Notes: generated from the sequence alone by a model not told the origin. Positions 8,261 through 18,243 are shown, numbered from the stretch's first letter. The stretch is 64,000 nucleotides of DNA from Spirosoma radiotolerans (GCF_000974425.1 NZ_CP010429.1:6868001-6932000); one strand, 5' to 3'. Translations and numbers: made by a program.

Positions 8261-8914
8261 TTATAAAGCTCCTTTTACAAAATTAAGTATGCTGTTGATT
8301 TGGCTTTTGGCTACTGGTTCGGCCGCCTTGGCTGCCAAGCCACCCTGATTAAGTTTACCGACGGTTGCCAACGCGGTTGATACCAGCGATTGACCTGCGG
8401 ATGAACCACCACCCAGGCCTGATAACGCACTGCCAATGCCAGATAAACTGCTCGTTAGCTGACTGCCTTTTCCTAACAACGAACCAGCCGCTAAAATACC
8501 TTCGAGCTTGTTACCACCTGAGGCAAGTTTAGCTAAACTAACCGCTTTTCCTAATACACCGTTGCCCAATGCACCGGTTGGTATCAGCGGAAGTAAGGCT
8601 TTTAGCTTGTTCGCCTGAGCGAGTAATTTATCTTTAAACGAAGTAGGCTTGGCCTGCGCTTCAGCTTCCAGGCCGCTAATTCCTGCCTGAAGCTCCTGAG
8701 TTGTCGTAGCTTTATCGCCCTTATTCAAGGCTGCTACGGCGTTATCTAAGTGTACCGTCGATGAGGAATCTTGTAGAACTGTCGTCCATTTAACCGTGCC
8801 AAGCCCCAGCGCCATTTGTGCTACTGGTGTTGCCAGCTGGGCAGATACTGTCGTAGCAACGAACAAGCTTGCCAATAACACAATGACTCCACTCTTTAAT
8901 CTGATCGTTTTCAT
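8261..8914 (-). CDS. Secreted protein of unknown function between atpD and atpC
   Basis: 217 residues with a clear Sec signal peptide (MKTIRLKSGVIVLLASLFVA.., cleavage near VSA-QL). The mature part is rich in Ala, Leu, Gly, Ser and Lys: a helical first half (KGDKATTTQELQAGISGLEA, KLLAQANKLKALLP) and a glycine/serine-rich second half (SLSGIGSALSGLGGGSSAG). I do not recognise a domain. Its place inside the usual atpD-atpC pair is odd; it may have its own promoter, since 97 bases separate it from atpD. It is probably periplasmic. Confidence 0.75.
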   Translation of the reverse strand: MKTIRLKSGVIVLLASLFVATTVSAQLATPVAQMALGLGTVKWTTVLQDSSSTVHLDNAVAALNKGDKATTTQELQAGISGLEAEAQAKPTSFKDKLLAQANKLKALLPLIPTGALGNGVLGKAVSLAKLASGGNKLEGILAAGSLLGKGSQLTSSLSGIGSALSGLGGGSSAGQSLVSTALATVGKLNQGGLAAKAAEPVAKSQINSILNFVKGAL

Positions 8915-9011
8915 AAAAATTAAGAAAGTTTTTATTTTCAGACCATTAGACTCAGGAGTGGAGTATTAGTTTCCGCTTAACGGTTAATAAAACATTAAAT
9001 TACCGAATTGT

Positions 9012-10538
9012 TTATTGACCAGACTCTTTCAGTAACCGTTCGCCTTTAGCAACGGCATCTTCAATCGTACCAACCAGGTTAAAGGCAGCTTCAGGTAAGT
9101 GATCGTACTTGCCGTCAATGATTTGGTTGAAGCCTTTGATGGTATCTTCGATAGGAACCAGAACTCCTTTCAGGCCGGTGAACTGCTCCGCCACAAAGAA
9201 CGGTTGCGATAGGAAGCGTTGTACCCGACGAGCGCGGCTTACAATCAGTTTATCTTCTTCCGATAATTCTTCCAGACCCAGGATTGCGATGATGTCCTGC
9301 AATTCTTTGTAGCGTTGCAGAATTTCTTTTACGCGCTGAGCCGTGTTGTAATGTTCGTCGCCAAGAATTTCGGCCGACAGAATCCGGGACGTAGAATCAA
9401 GTGGGTCAACGGCTGGATAGATACCTAGCTCAGAGATTTTGCGGCTCAATACGGTCGTAGCATCCAAGTGAGCAAAAGTCGTAGCCGGAGCTGGGTCAGT
9501 CAAGTCATCGGCAGGTACATAAACGGCCTGAACCGATGTGATCGAACCCCGTTTGGTCGACGTGATACGCTCCTGCATGACCCCCATTTCAGTAGCCAGG
9601 GTGGGCTGATACCCTACGGCCGATGGCATACGACCCAATAGAGCCGATACTTCAGAACCCGCCTGCGTGAAACGGAAAATGTTATCGACGAAGAACAGAA
9701 TGTCACGACCTTCGCCTTCACCATCGCCATCGCGGAAGTGTTCTGCAATGGTAAGTCCTGACAACGCTACCCGGGCACGGGCGCCCGGTGGCTCGTTCAT
9801 CTGACCGAACACGAATGTCGCCTGGCTGTTGGTCATTTCGGCCAAATCAACTTTGGACAAATCCCAGCCGCCTTCTTCCATTGAATGTTTAAACGCATCG
9901 CCGTACCGGATAATACCTGCCTCGATCATTTCACGAAGAAGGTCATTTCCCTCACGGGTACGCTCACCAACCCCCGCAAATACAGATAGACCTGCATAGG
10001 CTTTGGCAATATTGTTGATCAATTCCTGAATCAATACAGTTTTACCAACACCAGCACCACCGAAAAGACCGATTTTACCCCCTTTCGCATAAGGCTCCAG
10101 CAGGTCAATGACTTTGATACCTGTGAACAGAACTTCGGTTGAGGTAGCAAGGTCTTCAAATTTTGGTGCAGTACGGTGAATAGGTAAACCAACACCCGTA
10201 GTGGTAGGCTGCGGAATACCGTCAATGGCTTCGCCAACGACGTTGAAAAGCCGGCCCCGGATTCCTTCACCTGTCGGCATCGTAATCTGATGGCCCAAGT
10301 CAATAACATCTATACCACGGTATAGGCCATCTGTTGAGTCCATCGCGATTGTCCGAACACGGTCTTCGCCTAGGTGTTGCTGAACTTCCAGAATGACCTG
10401 TTGTCCATTGGCTTTAGTTACTTTGAGGGCGTCCAGGATGGCCGGAATTCGTGAGCCTTCGCCCTCGAAACTCACGTCCACGACCGGCCCGATTATTTGC
10501 GTAATCTTACCCGTATTGACTGCCGTTGCCGTACTCAT
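9012..10538 (-). CDS. atpD: ATP synthase F1 beta subunit
   Basis: 508 residues carrying the catalytic beta-subunit core: P-loop GGAGVGKTVLIQELINNIAK, GERTREGNDL, the Walker B region RDILFFVDNIFRFTQAGSEV, and SALLGRMPSAVGYQPTLATE. It forms the catalytic sites of the F1 sector that couple proton flow to ATP synthesis. The other subunits, apart from atpC, are not in the window; that split layout is usual in Bacteroidota. It is preceded by a good promoter, so its expression is independent of the rest of the ATP synthase genes. Confidence 0.98.
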   Translation of the reverse strand: MSTATAVNTGKITQIIGPVVDVSFEGEGSRIPAILDALKVTKANGQQVILEVQQHLGEDRVRTIAMDSTDGLYRGIDVIDLGHQITMPTGEGIRGRLFNVVGEAIDGIPQPTTTGVGLPIHRTAPKFEDLATSTEVLFTGIKVIDLLEPYAKGGKIGLFGGAGVGKTVLIQELINNIAKAYAGLSVFAGVGERTREGNDLLREMIEAGIIRYGDAFKHSMEEGGWDLSKVDLAEMTNSQATFVFGQMNEPPGARARVALSGLTIAEHFRDGDGEGEGRDILFFVDNIFRFTQAGSEVSALLGRMPSAVGYQPTLATEMGVMQERITSTKRGSITSVQAVYVPADDLTDPAPATTFAHLDATTVLSRKISELGIYPAVDPLDSTSRILSAEILGDEHYNTAQRVKEILQRYKELQDIIAILGLEELSEEDKLIVSRARRVQRFLSQPFFVAEQFTGLKGVLVPIEDTIKGFNQIIDGKYDHLPEAAFNLVGTIEDAVAKGERLLKESGQ

Positions 10539-10586
10539 TTGTATAGGATATTCTTTTAATTATATGTTGCCCATTGTTTGGGACTG

Positions 10587-10617
10587 CAAAAGTAGGAGAA
10601 AAACCGCGTAAGGTCAA
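10587..10617 (-). promoter_or_regulatory. Promoter of atpD, Bacteroidota type
   Basis: On the minus strand TACTTTTG (10587-10594) matches the -7 consensus TAnnTTTG, and a TTG (10615-10617) lies exactly 20 bases upstream as the -33 element. The start codon is 48 bases downstream. The rest of the 310-base gap to malQ shows no gene. Confidence 0.65.
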
Positions 10618-10848
10618 GGATCAACCCAGTCATTTTCTCGCTGATTCTTACCGGAATAGGTTTGGCAATAAGGTTTTTACGATAAAAAGTAAACAAAAGT
10701 AGCTTTAAGCGGATTTGTACAAAAACAAGTCTGCCGTTAATGGATGGGCTGGCTCATGGGCTTTAGCTTGTTGTTCTCTTCGATTTATATACGGGTTAAA
10801 GCTCACAAATTCGGCTCATCAAGCTATCGACTTACAACGTCTCTTTTC

Positions 10849-12432
10849 ATGCTGCAACAACGTTCAAGTGGTTTATTGCTTCATATTACATCACTGCCTT
10901 CGGCTCACGGCGTCGGTGATTTAGGTCCTGAAGCGTATCGTTTTGCTGATTTCCTGGCAGAAGCCGGTCAAACCTACTGGCAGATTTTACCCTTAACTCC
11001 CGTTGATCCGGGCGCTGGTTTCTCTCCCTATAGCAGTCCATCGGCTTTTGCCGGTAACACCTTAATGATCAGTCTGGAAAAGCTGGCCGATGAAAAATTG
11101 CTGGACCCAAACGAGTTAGCCGTCTTCAATGAACAACCCGTTCGTGACGTCACCATATCGGAAGTTCCATCTGAATCGGATAATACAACGGCGACTGTCC
11201 TGTCGGCACCGCTCGTAGAGGCTCCATCTACACTTCACGCGGCCTGGATCAAAAAACGACCTTTGCTGGAGCAGGCCGCCCAGACGTTTCTGCGTGAGGC
11301 AACTCCAGCCCAACGGAGTGACTATGACCGGTTCTGTGGCTGGCAAGCTGACTGGCTCGACGATTATGCACTTTTCTCCGCTTTGCAGGAAGCAACGGGC
11401 GAGCCCTTCTGGATTCGCTGGCCTACGAAAATTGTTCGACGCGAGCCCGTTGAACTGGCGAGGCAAAGAGAATTGCTGGATGATCGAATTGAAATCATAA
11501 AAGTCCTTCAGTACTTTTTTATGCGGCAGTGGAGTGAATTGATGGCTTATTGCTATACCCGGAAAATTCACCTTATGGGTGATATTCCTATTTATGTCCA
11601 GTTGAACAGCGCCGATGTGTGGGCAAATCCAACGCTCTTTAAACTGGATACTAATTTTCAGCCACTCTTTGTAGCGGGTGCTCCCCCCGACTATTTTAGC
11701 GAAGATGGGCAGCGTTGGGGAAATCCTATTTATGATTGGGCTGAACACGAGCGCACAGGATTCGCCTGGTGGATGCGTCGACTGCGACACCAGATGTCGT
11801 TGTATAGCCTGACCCGGTTAGACCATTTCCTGGGATTTGCCGTCTACTGGGAGATTCCCGCCAGCGAACCAACGGCTCAAGTTGGCGAATGGGTGAAAGC
11901 ACCGATCGAGGCATTCATGCATGCCATGCACCGGCAGTTTGTGCAGCTGCCCATTATTGCCGAAGACTTGGGCGCCAAAGCGGCCGACATTCAGGCCTAT
12001 CTGCGTCATTACGGCATTCCGGGGATGCGGGTTATCCAGTTCGGATTCGGTGAGGACATGCCCACCTCTACCTATGCCGTACATAACCACGCCGAAAATT
12101 TCGTGGTCTATTCGGGCACGCACGACAACAACACGACGCTGGGCTGGTTTCGGGAGTCTGACGAAGAACATCGCGCGCGTATGAACGAGTACCTCGGCAT
12201 TGAGGTAACTGAAGAGAATGTGGTGGACCAAATTTGCCGCCTGACCATGCAGTCAGTAGCGCGGCTGGCGATTATACCGATTCAGGACATTCTTAATCTC
12301 GACGAAACGAATCGCATGAATACACCCGGCCTGGGTGGTCGGAGCTGGCAGTGGCGTTTGCAACCCGGCCAATTAACAGAAGAGGTTGCTGAGAAGTTGT
12401 TGAAACTGACAAAGATGACGGGTAGGGGATAG
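10849..12432 (+). CDS. malQ: 4-alpha-glucanotransferase (GH77)
   Basis: From MLQQRSSGLLLHITSLPSAH this is a 527-residue GH77 enzyme; the longer upstream reading (from 10744) adds a hydrophobic tail not seen in the family. Motifs include YWQILPLTPVDPG..SPYSS, MGDIPIYVQLNSADVWANP, the nucleophile region RLDHFLGFAVYW, the acid/base AEDLG, and YSGTHDNNTTLGW. It transfers alpha-1,4-glucan segments in maltodextrin or glycogen turnover in the cytoplasm. It is the first gene of a plus-strand run with the TPR protein and ABC ATPase, though no functional link is evident. Confidence 0.93.
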   Translation: MLQQRSSGLLLHITSLPSAHGVGDLGPEAYRFADFLAEAGQTYWQILPLTPVDPGAGFSPYSSPSAFAGNTLMISLEKLADEKLLDPNELAVFNEQPVRDVTISEVPSESDNTTATVLSAPLVEAPSTLHAAWIKKRPLLEQAAQTFLREATPAQRSDYDRFCGWQADWLDDYALFSALQEATGEPFWIRWPTKIVRREPVELARQRELLDDRIEIIKVLQYFFMRQWSELMAYCYTRKIHLMGDIPIYVQLNSADVWANPTLFKLDTNFQPLFVAGAPPDYFSEDGQRWGNPIYDWAEHERTGFAWWMRRLRHQMSLYSLTRLDHFLGFAVYWEIPASEPTAQVGEWVKAPIEAFMHAMHRQFVQLPIIAEDLGAKAADIQAYLRHYGIPGMRVIQFGFGEDMPTSTYAVHNHAENFVVYSGTHDNNTTLGWFRESDEEHRARMNEYLGIEVTEENVVDQICRLTMQSVARLAIIPIQDILNLDETNRMNTPGLGGRSWQWRLQPGQLTEEVAEKLLKLTKMTGRG

Positions 12433-12492
12433 CTTTCGAAAAACCTGTGTAGTTTAACGACACTAACCCGAGGCTAATGGCGTTTCTCTTTC

Positions 12493-15400
12493 ATGTCATC
12501 TTTATTTTTCTGGAAAGATTGGGGCCGCCCGTATCGGCTTACCTATCTGTTTAGCTTTATTGCCTTCATTATCAGTATTCTTTTGCTGGCTATCGTCTGG
12601 GCAAAGGGGCTTACGAACGTTGTTCATTGGGACGTACTGAGCGAACTGAACGAATTACCCATTACTTTTCATAGCTTCTCCGATGGCCTGCTCGACTATG
12701 CTGTCGATGGAAAAGCGTATGCCGTTTCTGAGCAATTTATTCCCTCACGTATGGAGATACGGCCGGGTGTAGCTACGGGTTTACTGGTTGGCATCTGCCT
12801 TTCATTTGTGCTTCTGATGAGCGCCATTACCCGCTTTAGCCGGATACGCTACCTCATCAGTATGGCTGTGCTGATCCTTGGTCTGGCTTTCTTTCGGTGG
12901 GAAATGCTCGAAATACCGGGGCTGGGCAGCAATTATCTATTTCTACTACTGACGTTTATCTTCGGATCAGTCAGCTACTATTTCCATGCGTTCCGGCCCG
13001 ATCGTACCATCCTTGTTCGGCTTAGTATCTTTGCCCTGCTTACGACGCTTATTGTAGGGAGTTTGGGGGTATTGTCGCCCGTTAAATTTCCGGCTTTGGT
13101 CATTGTGAGTTATGGGATGCCGGTGCTGCTGGTCTTTAGCATCGGGTTCATTTTCTTCATAGCCACAGAAATCATTGCCGGGCTGGTTTGGCTCACATCG
13201 GCCGGGCGTTCCGAAGCAACCGAGGGCGCAACGAGCCAACGGCGGGTGCTGGGAATGAATAATTTCCTGTTCATCAGCTTCCTGTATTTGATTAATCTGG
13301 TGCTCATCTGGCTCAAAAACACCAAATTCATTGATTGGGACGTGCTGGCTATCAGCCCATTTGTACTCTATCTTATTTCCGTCACACTGGGCGTATGGGG
13401 CTTTCGGCGGCTAATCGAGCAGCAGGACGCTTTTTCGTTTCGCGACGCCGGGGCTTACTTCTATTTGGGAATGGCGTTACTCACGACGCTCACTATTGGG
13501 TACGCCTTCGCCACAGCCAATGATCCGCTTGTGGAGATGTTTGAGGATGTAATTGTATACACCCATCTGGCTATGGGCGTTGTTTTTGTGGCCTATATTC
13601 TGATTAATTTCTGGCCAATCTTTCAGCAAAATCTGCCCGTTTATCGGATATTGTACAAACCAAAACGGCTTGAGTTAAGCCTGTTTCGAGTCGTGGGCGT
13701 GTTTGGTGTCGTTGTGCTGGTCGCGTCTGGCGGGGCCATTGCGTTCCGGCAGAGCATTGCGGGTTATTACAACGGGCTGGGTGATCTGTATACGGCTGCT
13801 AATGAGCTGCGATCGGCTAATGCCTTCTATCAACTTGCGTTAGAGCAGGAGTTTCAGAACCATAAGTCAAACTACGCGCTGGCTTCGCTGGCCTTATCTC
13901 AGAATAATCAAACGGCGGCTGCTTTCTTCTTCCAGCAGGCGCTCCTGAAGCAACCAAATCCGCAGGATTACGTGGGGTTAAGCCAGACGTATCTGCAAAC
14001 GAATCTATTTTTTGAGGCCGTAAAAGCACTCCAGCGGGGTATTCGGGCATTCCCGAAAAGTGGGGAGTTGCAGAATAATCTTGGGTTTCTGTATGCCCGG
14101 ACAAGCGTGGCTGATTCGGCTTATTACTACTTAAAATCGGCAACGGCTCAGGCTGAGCGGGACGAGGTTCCGGAATCCAATTTATTGGCTTTTTATGCCC
14201 GCAATCCTAACGTTATAGCGGCTGATTCGAGCTTGCTTTCGGATCAGAAAAAGCTGGATTACGAGTCGTATCAGGCCAATGCGCTGGCTCTTCGGCTAAT
14301 TGATCCCACAACGACCAGCCAACCGACTAAACCTACCTGGCTGGCGAGCGAGTCCGCTAAGCACGGATTAAGTGTTGGGCGTTTTACCAGTTTATACAAT
14401 TATACCCTCGCTGAACAAACTCCCGACAGCGCCGTAATGGGTACACTTAAACGCCTGTCGCAAGATCCTGCCAACCAAGATTTTACGGACGATTTACTGC
14501 TGGCGCGTGCTGTAGCTGAATACAAGAGCCATAATCAGCCCGTTGCTTTTAGCCTCCTGGGCCAGCTAGCGGAGAATGACCAGCGTAATGGGGCAGCGTA
14601 TCGGTCTATAGCGGGGTTGTGGTTGCTGGAGCAGGGTTTATATCGTCAGGCTGCCGAAACATTTGGCGAGAATACAGATACCACATCGATCTATTATCGG
14701 GCCGTGGCTTATACCAAAGCCAATGATCCCGCCCTGGCGCAGTCGTTTTGGGAAATATCGGCTAAAAGTGATTCGGCTGTGGCCGCGTTAAAACAAGTGC
14801 TCTATCAGGAACGTAAACCCCAAACGGATCTGGAAAAGGCTTTTTATGCCATTTACCGACTGGATGACGCCAACCGGGGAGCTTATTGGGAAACGATTTT
14901 AGACCCCAGTCTGAAAACGGTGGCGGGTGTGGCCCTGATAAACGATTATCTGGAGCAGATGCAGTGGCGAAATGCCCAGTTGGTCCTTTCGGGCCTACCC
15001 AACGCGAAACAGGTAAACCCCGTAGCGACTTCCCTGCGAAATGTGGCAGCCATTCGTTTATCGGCTTTTCGGCGGAGCGTCGGTTCGGCGGAGACGATGG
15101 CGAAAGAGCTCATTTTACCGCAGCATCAGGCTGAGCGGGATTACTGGCTGGGACAAACGTACGAGCGTACGCGACGCGTTGATCAGGCGCAAAAAATGTA
15201 TCGGCAGGCTCTTCAACTCGCCCCTTTGAATGCCCGCATTGTTTCGGCAGCAGCGCAGTTAGCTCAACGGAAAAATCAAACGAAATCGGCTTATGATCTC
15301 GTCTTAACGGCTCTTCCCTTCAATGAAGACAATGCCGATCTGCTGAAGACATACATCACCTTGTGCCTGTCGTTAAGCCTGCCCGATTACGCGGAGAGCG

Positions 15401-15513
15401 GATTAGCAAAGCTACAGGCCGCCACTACGCCCACCGATTATCAGGCATTTATGGCGACTTATCAGGAAAAATTAGCGTCAATCGAAAAGAGTAGAGAGAA
15501 GTTTCTACAATAA
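12493..15513 (+). CDS. Polytopic membrane protein with C-terminal TPR domain
   Basis: 1006 residues. The N-terminal 420 or so contain about ten hydrophobic helices (for example FSFIAFIISILLLAIVWA, YLFLLLTFIFGSVSYYFHAF, VVGVFGVVVLVASGGAIAF). The remainder is soluble and helical with tetratricopeptide-like units (GLGDLYTAANELRSANAFYQ, YVGLSQTYLQTNLFFEAVKA, YWLGQTYERTRRVDQAQKMY). Such proteins are common in Bacteroidota and not characterised in general; the TPR part probably faces the periplasm and binds partners. It lies 60 bases after malQ and 30 bases before the ABC ATPase, so the three are likely co-transcribed. Confidence 0.8.
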   Translation: MSSLFFWKDWGRPYRLTYLFSFIAFIISILLLAIVWAKGLTNVVHWDVLSELNELPITFHSFSDGLLDYAVDGKAYAVSEQFIPSRMEIRPGVATGLLVGICLSFVLLMSAITRFSRIRYLISMAVLILGLAFFRWEMLEIPGLGSNYLFLLLTFIFGSVSYYFHAFRPDRTILVRLSIFALLTTLIVGSLGVLSPVKFPALVIVSYGMPVLLVFSIGFIFFIATEIIAGLVWLTSAGRSEATEGATSQRRVLGMNNFLFISFLYLINLVLIWLKNTKFIDWDVLAISPFVLYLISVTLGVWGFRRLIEQQDAFSFRDAGAYFYLGMALLTTLTIGYAFATANDPLVEMFEDVIVYTHLAMGVVFVAYILINFWPIFQQNLPVYRILYKPKRLELSLFRVVGVFGVVVLVASGGAIAFRQSIAGYYNGLGDLYTAANELRSANAFYQLALEQEFQNHKSNYALASLALSQNNQTAAAFFFQQALLKQPNPQDYVGLSQTYLQTNLFFEAVKALQRGIRAFPKSGELQNNLGFLYARTSVADSAYYYLKSATAQAERDEVPESNLLAFYARNPNVIAADSSLLSDQKKLDYESYQANALALRLIDPTTTSQPTKPTWLASESAKHGLSVGRFTSLYNYTLAEQTPDSAVMGTLKRLSQDPANQDFTDDLLLARAVAEYKSHNQPVAFSLLGQLAENDQRNGAAYRSIAGLWLLEQGLYRQAAETFGENTDTTSIYYRAVAYTKANDPALAQSFWEISAKSDSAVAALKQVLYQERKPQTDLEKAFYAIYRLDDANRGAYWETILDPSLKTVAGVALINDYLEQMQWRNAQLVLSGLPNAKQVNPVATSLRNVAAIRLSAFRRSVGSAETMAKELILPQHQAERDYWLGQTYERTRRVDQAQKMYRQALQLAPLNARIVSAAAQLAQRKNQTKSAYDLVLTALPFNEDNADLLKTYITLCLSLSLPDYAESGLAKLQAATTPTDYQAFMATYQEKLASIEKSREKFLQ

Positions 15514-15543
15514 AGTAGATTTGTCTATTCAGCCTGCCAAACT

Positions 15544-16266
15544 ATGAATATTATTGAAACCCGCAGTATTGCCAAGCGTTATGTAATGGGTACTGAAGTA
15601 GTCGATGCGCTCAAGTCCATCACGATTAGTATTCAGAAGGGTGAATATGTTGCGTTTATGGGCCCGTCGGGTTCAGGCAAATCCACACTGATGAACATAG
15701 TCGGCTGTCTGGACTCACCCACATCCGGTCAGTACATTCTGAACAGCCAGGATGTGAGCGGCATGGGCGAAAATGAACTGGCTGAGGTCCGGAACAAGGA
15801 AATTGGCTTTGTTTTTCAGACATTTAACCTACTGCCCCGACAAACGTCGCTCGAGAACGTAGCCTTGCCGCTCATCTACGCTGGCTACAGCAAAGCCGAC
15901 CGTACTGAAAAGGCAATGATGGCGCTGAAAAATGTAGGTTTGGAGAACCGGGCTGGTCACCGGCCAAATGAGCTTTCGGGTGGTCAGCGGCAACGGGTAG
16001 CCGTTGCACGGGCGCTGGTCAATGATCCAAGTATTTTGCTGGCCGATGAGCCAACGGGTAACCTCGATACCAAAACCTCCTACGAAATTATGGACCTCTT
16101 CGACCAGATTCATAGCAAGGGCAATACGGTCATCATGGTTACTCACGAAGAAGACATCGCTGAGTATGCTCACCGCATTATTCGTCTCCGGGACGGCCTT
16201 ATCGAAACAGATCGACAGAATACGAACATTCGTAAAGCTCAAGTGCTGATGCAGTCGCTGGGATAA
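15544..16266 (+). CDS. LolD/MacB-type ABC transporter ATP-binding protein
   Basis: 240 residues with all ATPase motifs: Walker A GPSGSGKST, Q-loop VFQTFNLLPR, signature LSGGQRQRVAVARAL, Walker B ILLADEPTGNLD, and the switch histidine VTHEEDIAEYA. The NLLPRQTSLENVALPLIYAG segment is typical of the MacB/LolD/FtsE-type group that powers FtsX-like permeases. No permease gene is adjacent, so the partner must lie elsewhere. It ends before a bidirectional terminator. Confidence 0.88.
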   Translation: MNIIETRSIAKRYVMGTEVVDALKSITISIQKGEYVAFMGPSGSGKSTLMNIVGCLDSPTSGQYILNSQDVSGMGENELAEVRNKEIGFVFQTFNLLPRQTSLENVALPLIYAGYSKADRTEKAMMALKNVGLENRAGHRPNELSGGQRQRVAVARALVNDPSILLADEPTGNLDTKTSYEIMDLFDQIHSKGNTVIMVTHEEDIAEYAHRIIRLRDGLIETDRQNTNIRKAQVLMQSLG

Positions 16267-16291
16267 ACGCTTTAGGAATTGTTAATTTATG

Positions 16292-16343
16292 CTGCCCAGC
16301 TAGTGACGTGTGCTTCTTAAGCCAAATGTCGCTAGCTGGGCAG
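16292..16343. terminator. Bidirectional terminator hairpin
   Basis: CTGCCCAGCTAGTGAC (16292-16307) pairs with GTCGCTAGCTGGGCAG (16328-16343) with one wobble position. It sits between the convergent ABC ATPase and Gfo/Idh genes; a short T-rich run follows on the plus side. Confidence 0.75.
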
Positions 16344-16350
16344 AGTCTTT

Positions 16351-17529
16351 CTAGGCCTTTAAATTGATCTTTCTGCCCGTTTCGGCAGCCTGATAAACGG
16401 CTTGTAAGAGTTTAACGTCGCGTAGGCCTTCGGCACCAGTCACGTGGTCGGGCAATTGTTTACCCGCCAGAAGATCTTTACAAACGCCATCCATGTGGGC
16501 AGCCTGGTGGTTGACAACCGGTTGCTCGATGGGACCTTTGCTGGTCATGCCTTTGAGCGGGCCATAACCAAAAGCAGGAGATAGCTCAAACCAGCCTTTC
16601 TCGCAGGAAGCCCGCAGCCGCTCAACACCCGCCGTGTAGCTCGTGGTTGAGTTGGAAACGGCTCCGCTCGGAAACTGGAATTGCCAGAACATAGTCTCTT
16701 CAACGTCTTTAAACTTATCCGGCTCGGTTTTGGGCGAAAACTGGGCGGTTACCGAAATGGGTTCTTCGCCTGTTACGTACCGGGCGCCCTGAATGGCGTA
16801 GATGCCGACATCCATGAGTGGGCCACCGCCCGCCATTGACTTTTTCATCCGCCACTGCGTTGGATCACCGATGCGGAAACCGTCGCTGCTTTCTACAAAC
16901 TTAACGGCTCCGAATACCTTCTCCTGCCCAAGCCGTATCACTTCTCTGGTAAATGGCTCGTAGTGCAGGCGGTACCCAACAGCCAACTGTTTGTTCGCCT
17001 TTTTGCAGGCATCGATCATGTTCTGGCAAGCCTTTGGCATGATTGCCAAAGGCTTTTCGCAGATAACGTGCTTGCCCGCCTGGGCCGCTCGAATAACATA
17101 CTCTTCATGCATGGAGTTGGGTAATACAACATACACGACGTCGATGTCTTTGTTATCGGCGATCCGGTCGAAGGTTTTATAATCGTAGACGTTCTCCTTC
17201 GGAATGTTGTACTTCTTCATCCACTCGTCGGCTTTAGCAGGCGTACCGGTCACGATGCCGGCCAGGCGGCAATTCTGCGTCAGCTGTAAGGCCGGCGCTA
17301 ACTGGTTTTTGCTATAGCTGCCCAGGCCGACCAGCGCAATCCCCAGTTTACGACCCGGCTGCGACAAATCTGCCGAATCAAGGTTGCTGGCTAGTGAATA
17401 AATGCGGCTGTGCTCGTTCTGGAAAGAAAGCGTTTCGCCATAGCCAAGAAGCGGTAATGAAAGAGCCGATGCACCTGCACCAAGGTTTCGTAAGAAGGTG
17501 CGCCGGGAATTGAAGTCTTGATTTTTCAT
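16351..17529 (-). CDS. Tat-exported Gfo/Idh/MocA family oxidoreductase
   Basis: Starting at the ATG at 17527-17529 the protein begins MKNQDFNSRRTFLRNLGAGA, a twin-arginine signal peptide, which favours this start over one 20 codons upstream that would overlap a terminator. The NAD(P)-binding domain has GLGSYSKNQLAPALQ and the family lysine in CEKPLAIMP, followed by GYRLHYEP and a C-terminal beta-sheet domain with GGGPLMDVGIYAIQGARYV. The family oxidises or reduces sugars and related polyols. Periplasmic glucose-fructose oxidoreductase-like members with Tat signals are common in Bacteroidota. Substrate unknown. Confidence 0.87.
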   Translation of the reverse strand: MKNQDFNSRRTFLRNLGAGASALSLPLLGYGETLSFQNEHSRIYSLASNLDSADLSQPGRKLGIALVGLGSYSKNQLAPALQLTQNCRLAGIVTGTPAKADEWMKKYNIPKENVYDYKTFDRIADNKDIDVVYVVLPNSMHEEYVIRAAQAGKHVICEKPLAIMPKACQNMIDACKKANKQLAVGYRLHYEPFTREVIRLGQEKVFGAVKFVESSDGFRIGDPTQWRMKKSMAGGGPLMDVGIYAIQGARYVTGEEPISVTAQFSPKTEPDKFKDVEETMFWQFQFPSGAVSNSTTSYTAGVERLRASCEKGWFELSPAFGYGPLKGMTSKGPIEQPVVNHQAAHMDGVCKDLLAGKQLPDHVTGAEGLRDVKLLQAVYQAAETGRKINLKA

Positions 17530-17596
17530 GAGTAGCCGTTTAGGGAGACCCGTTAATGCTAGGTTGGTTAAATAAGCTCTGGAGTCCATAAAAAAA

Positions 17597-17630
17597 GCAC
17601 CGAAGCTGGATTTTCTACCAACTTCGGTGC
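17597..17630 (-). terminator. Intrinsic terminator of the GyrI-like gene
   Basis: Arms 17597-17609 and 17618-17630 pair with a single mismatch over 13 bases; on the minus strand the stem is followed by six T residues. It lies 26 bases past the stop codon at 17657. Confidence 0.85.
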
Positions 17631-17656
17631 CAAGTAATTCTATGTCTGTAAAAGCC

Positions 17657-18142
17657 TTAGGCGAGCTTAAGCTGGATCTCAGTTACGCAACGCGACGGAT
17701 TTTCCAGATCAATGATAGTGTATACCTCACGCACGTACCCATCGTTCTGATTCCCATCCCGATAAAGTTGCCTAAAAAGCGCATCATATACCTGCCCAAA
17801 TTCACTCCAGGGGCCTCTATAGGTATAAAAGGCGCATCGAAACGAAGGAAAGACCTGATAGGAAAATGTATCTGGCTGACTACCCGGCTGGCGAATAGGC
17901 AGGGCAATGTCCAGATGGAATTCATTCGTTTCATCACCGTTGACACCCGTGTAAATCCATTGAACCGGCCCTATTACTTCCAGACCGAGATGATTGGCTT
18001 CTGCATACAGCCTAGTAACAACATCGCTGGTATGACGCGATAAGGTTGGCAAGGTTGCGCGGGTAGTAAAGCAGAGACCGGTAAAGGCCGGTATTTCTTT
18101 AATTTGAAGGGCTTTTTCGGGAATTTCCAATTGTGTTGTCAT
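17657..18142 (-). CDS. GyrI-like/effector-binding domain protein
   Basis: 161 residues from MTTQLEIPEKALQIKEIPAF. The pattern of an N-terminal strand, FTTRATLPTLSRHTSDVVTR, a central IGPVQWIYTGVNGDETNEFH region, and FPSFRCAFYTYRGPWSEFGQ..LFRQLYRDG fits the SHS2-like fold of GyrI and AraC effector-binding domains, standing alone without a DNA-binding domain. Such proteins bind small hydrophobic ligands. It is monocistronic with a strong terminator. The family call is moderate. Confidence 0.65.
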   Translation of the reverse strand: MTTQLEIPEKALQIKEIPAFTGLCFTTRATLPTLSRHTSDVVTRLYAEANHLGLEVIGPVQWIYTGVNGDETNEFHLDIALPIRQPGSQPDTFSYQVFPSFRCAFYTYRGPWSEFGQVYDALFRQLYRDGNQNDGYVREVYTIIDLENPSRCVTEIQLKLA

Positions 18143-18243
18143 GATTTGTTGGGATTTGTAAATGACCATAACAAAGATCGCGTGGAGCGCTGACAGCCCT
18201 ATGTCAGTAACGTTTGCGTTTGTTAAGCATGATCATAAACAAA

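Noticed and set aside
11116..11790. 224-codon minus-strand frame opposite malQ
   Set aside because: Antisense to a clear GH77 enzyme; no motif.
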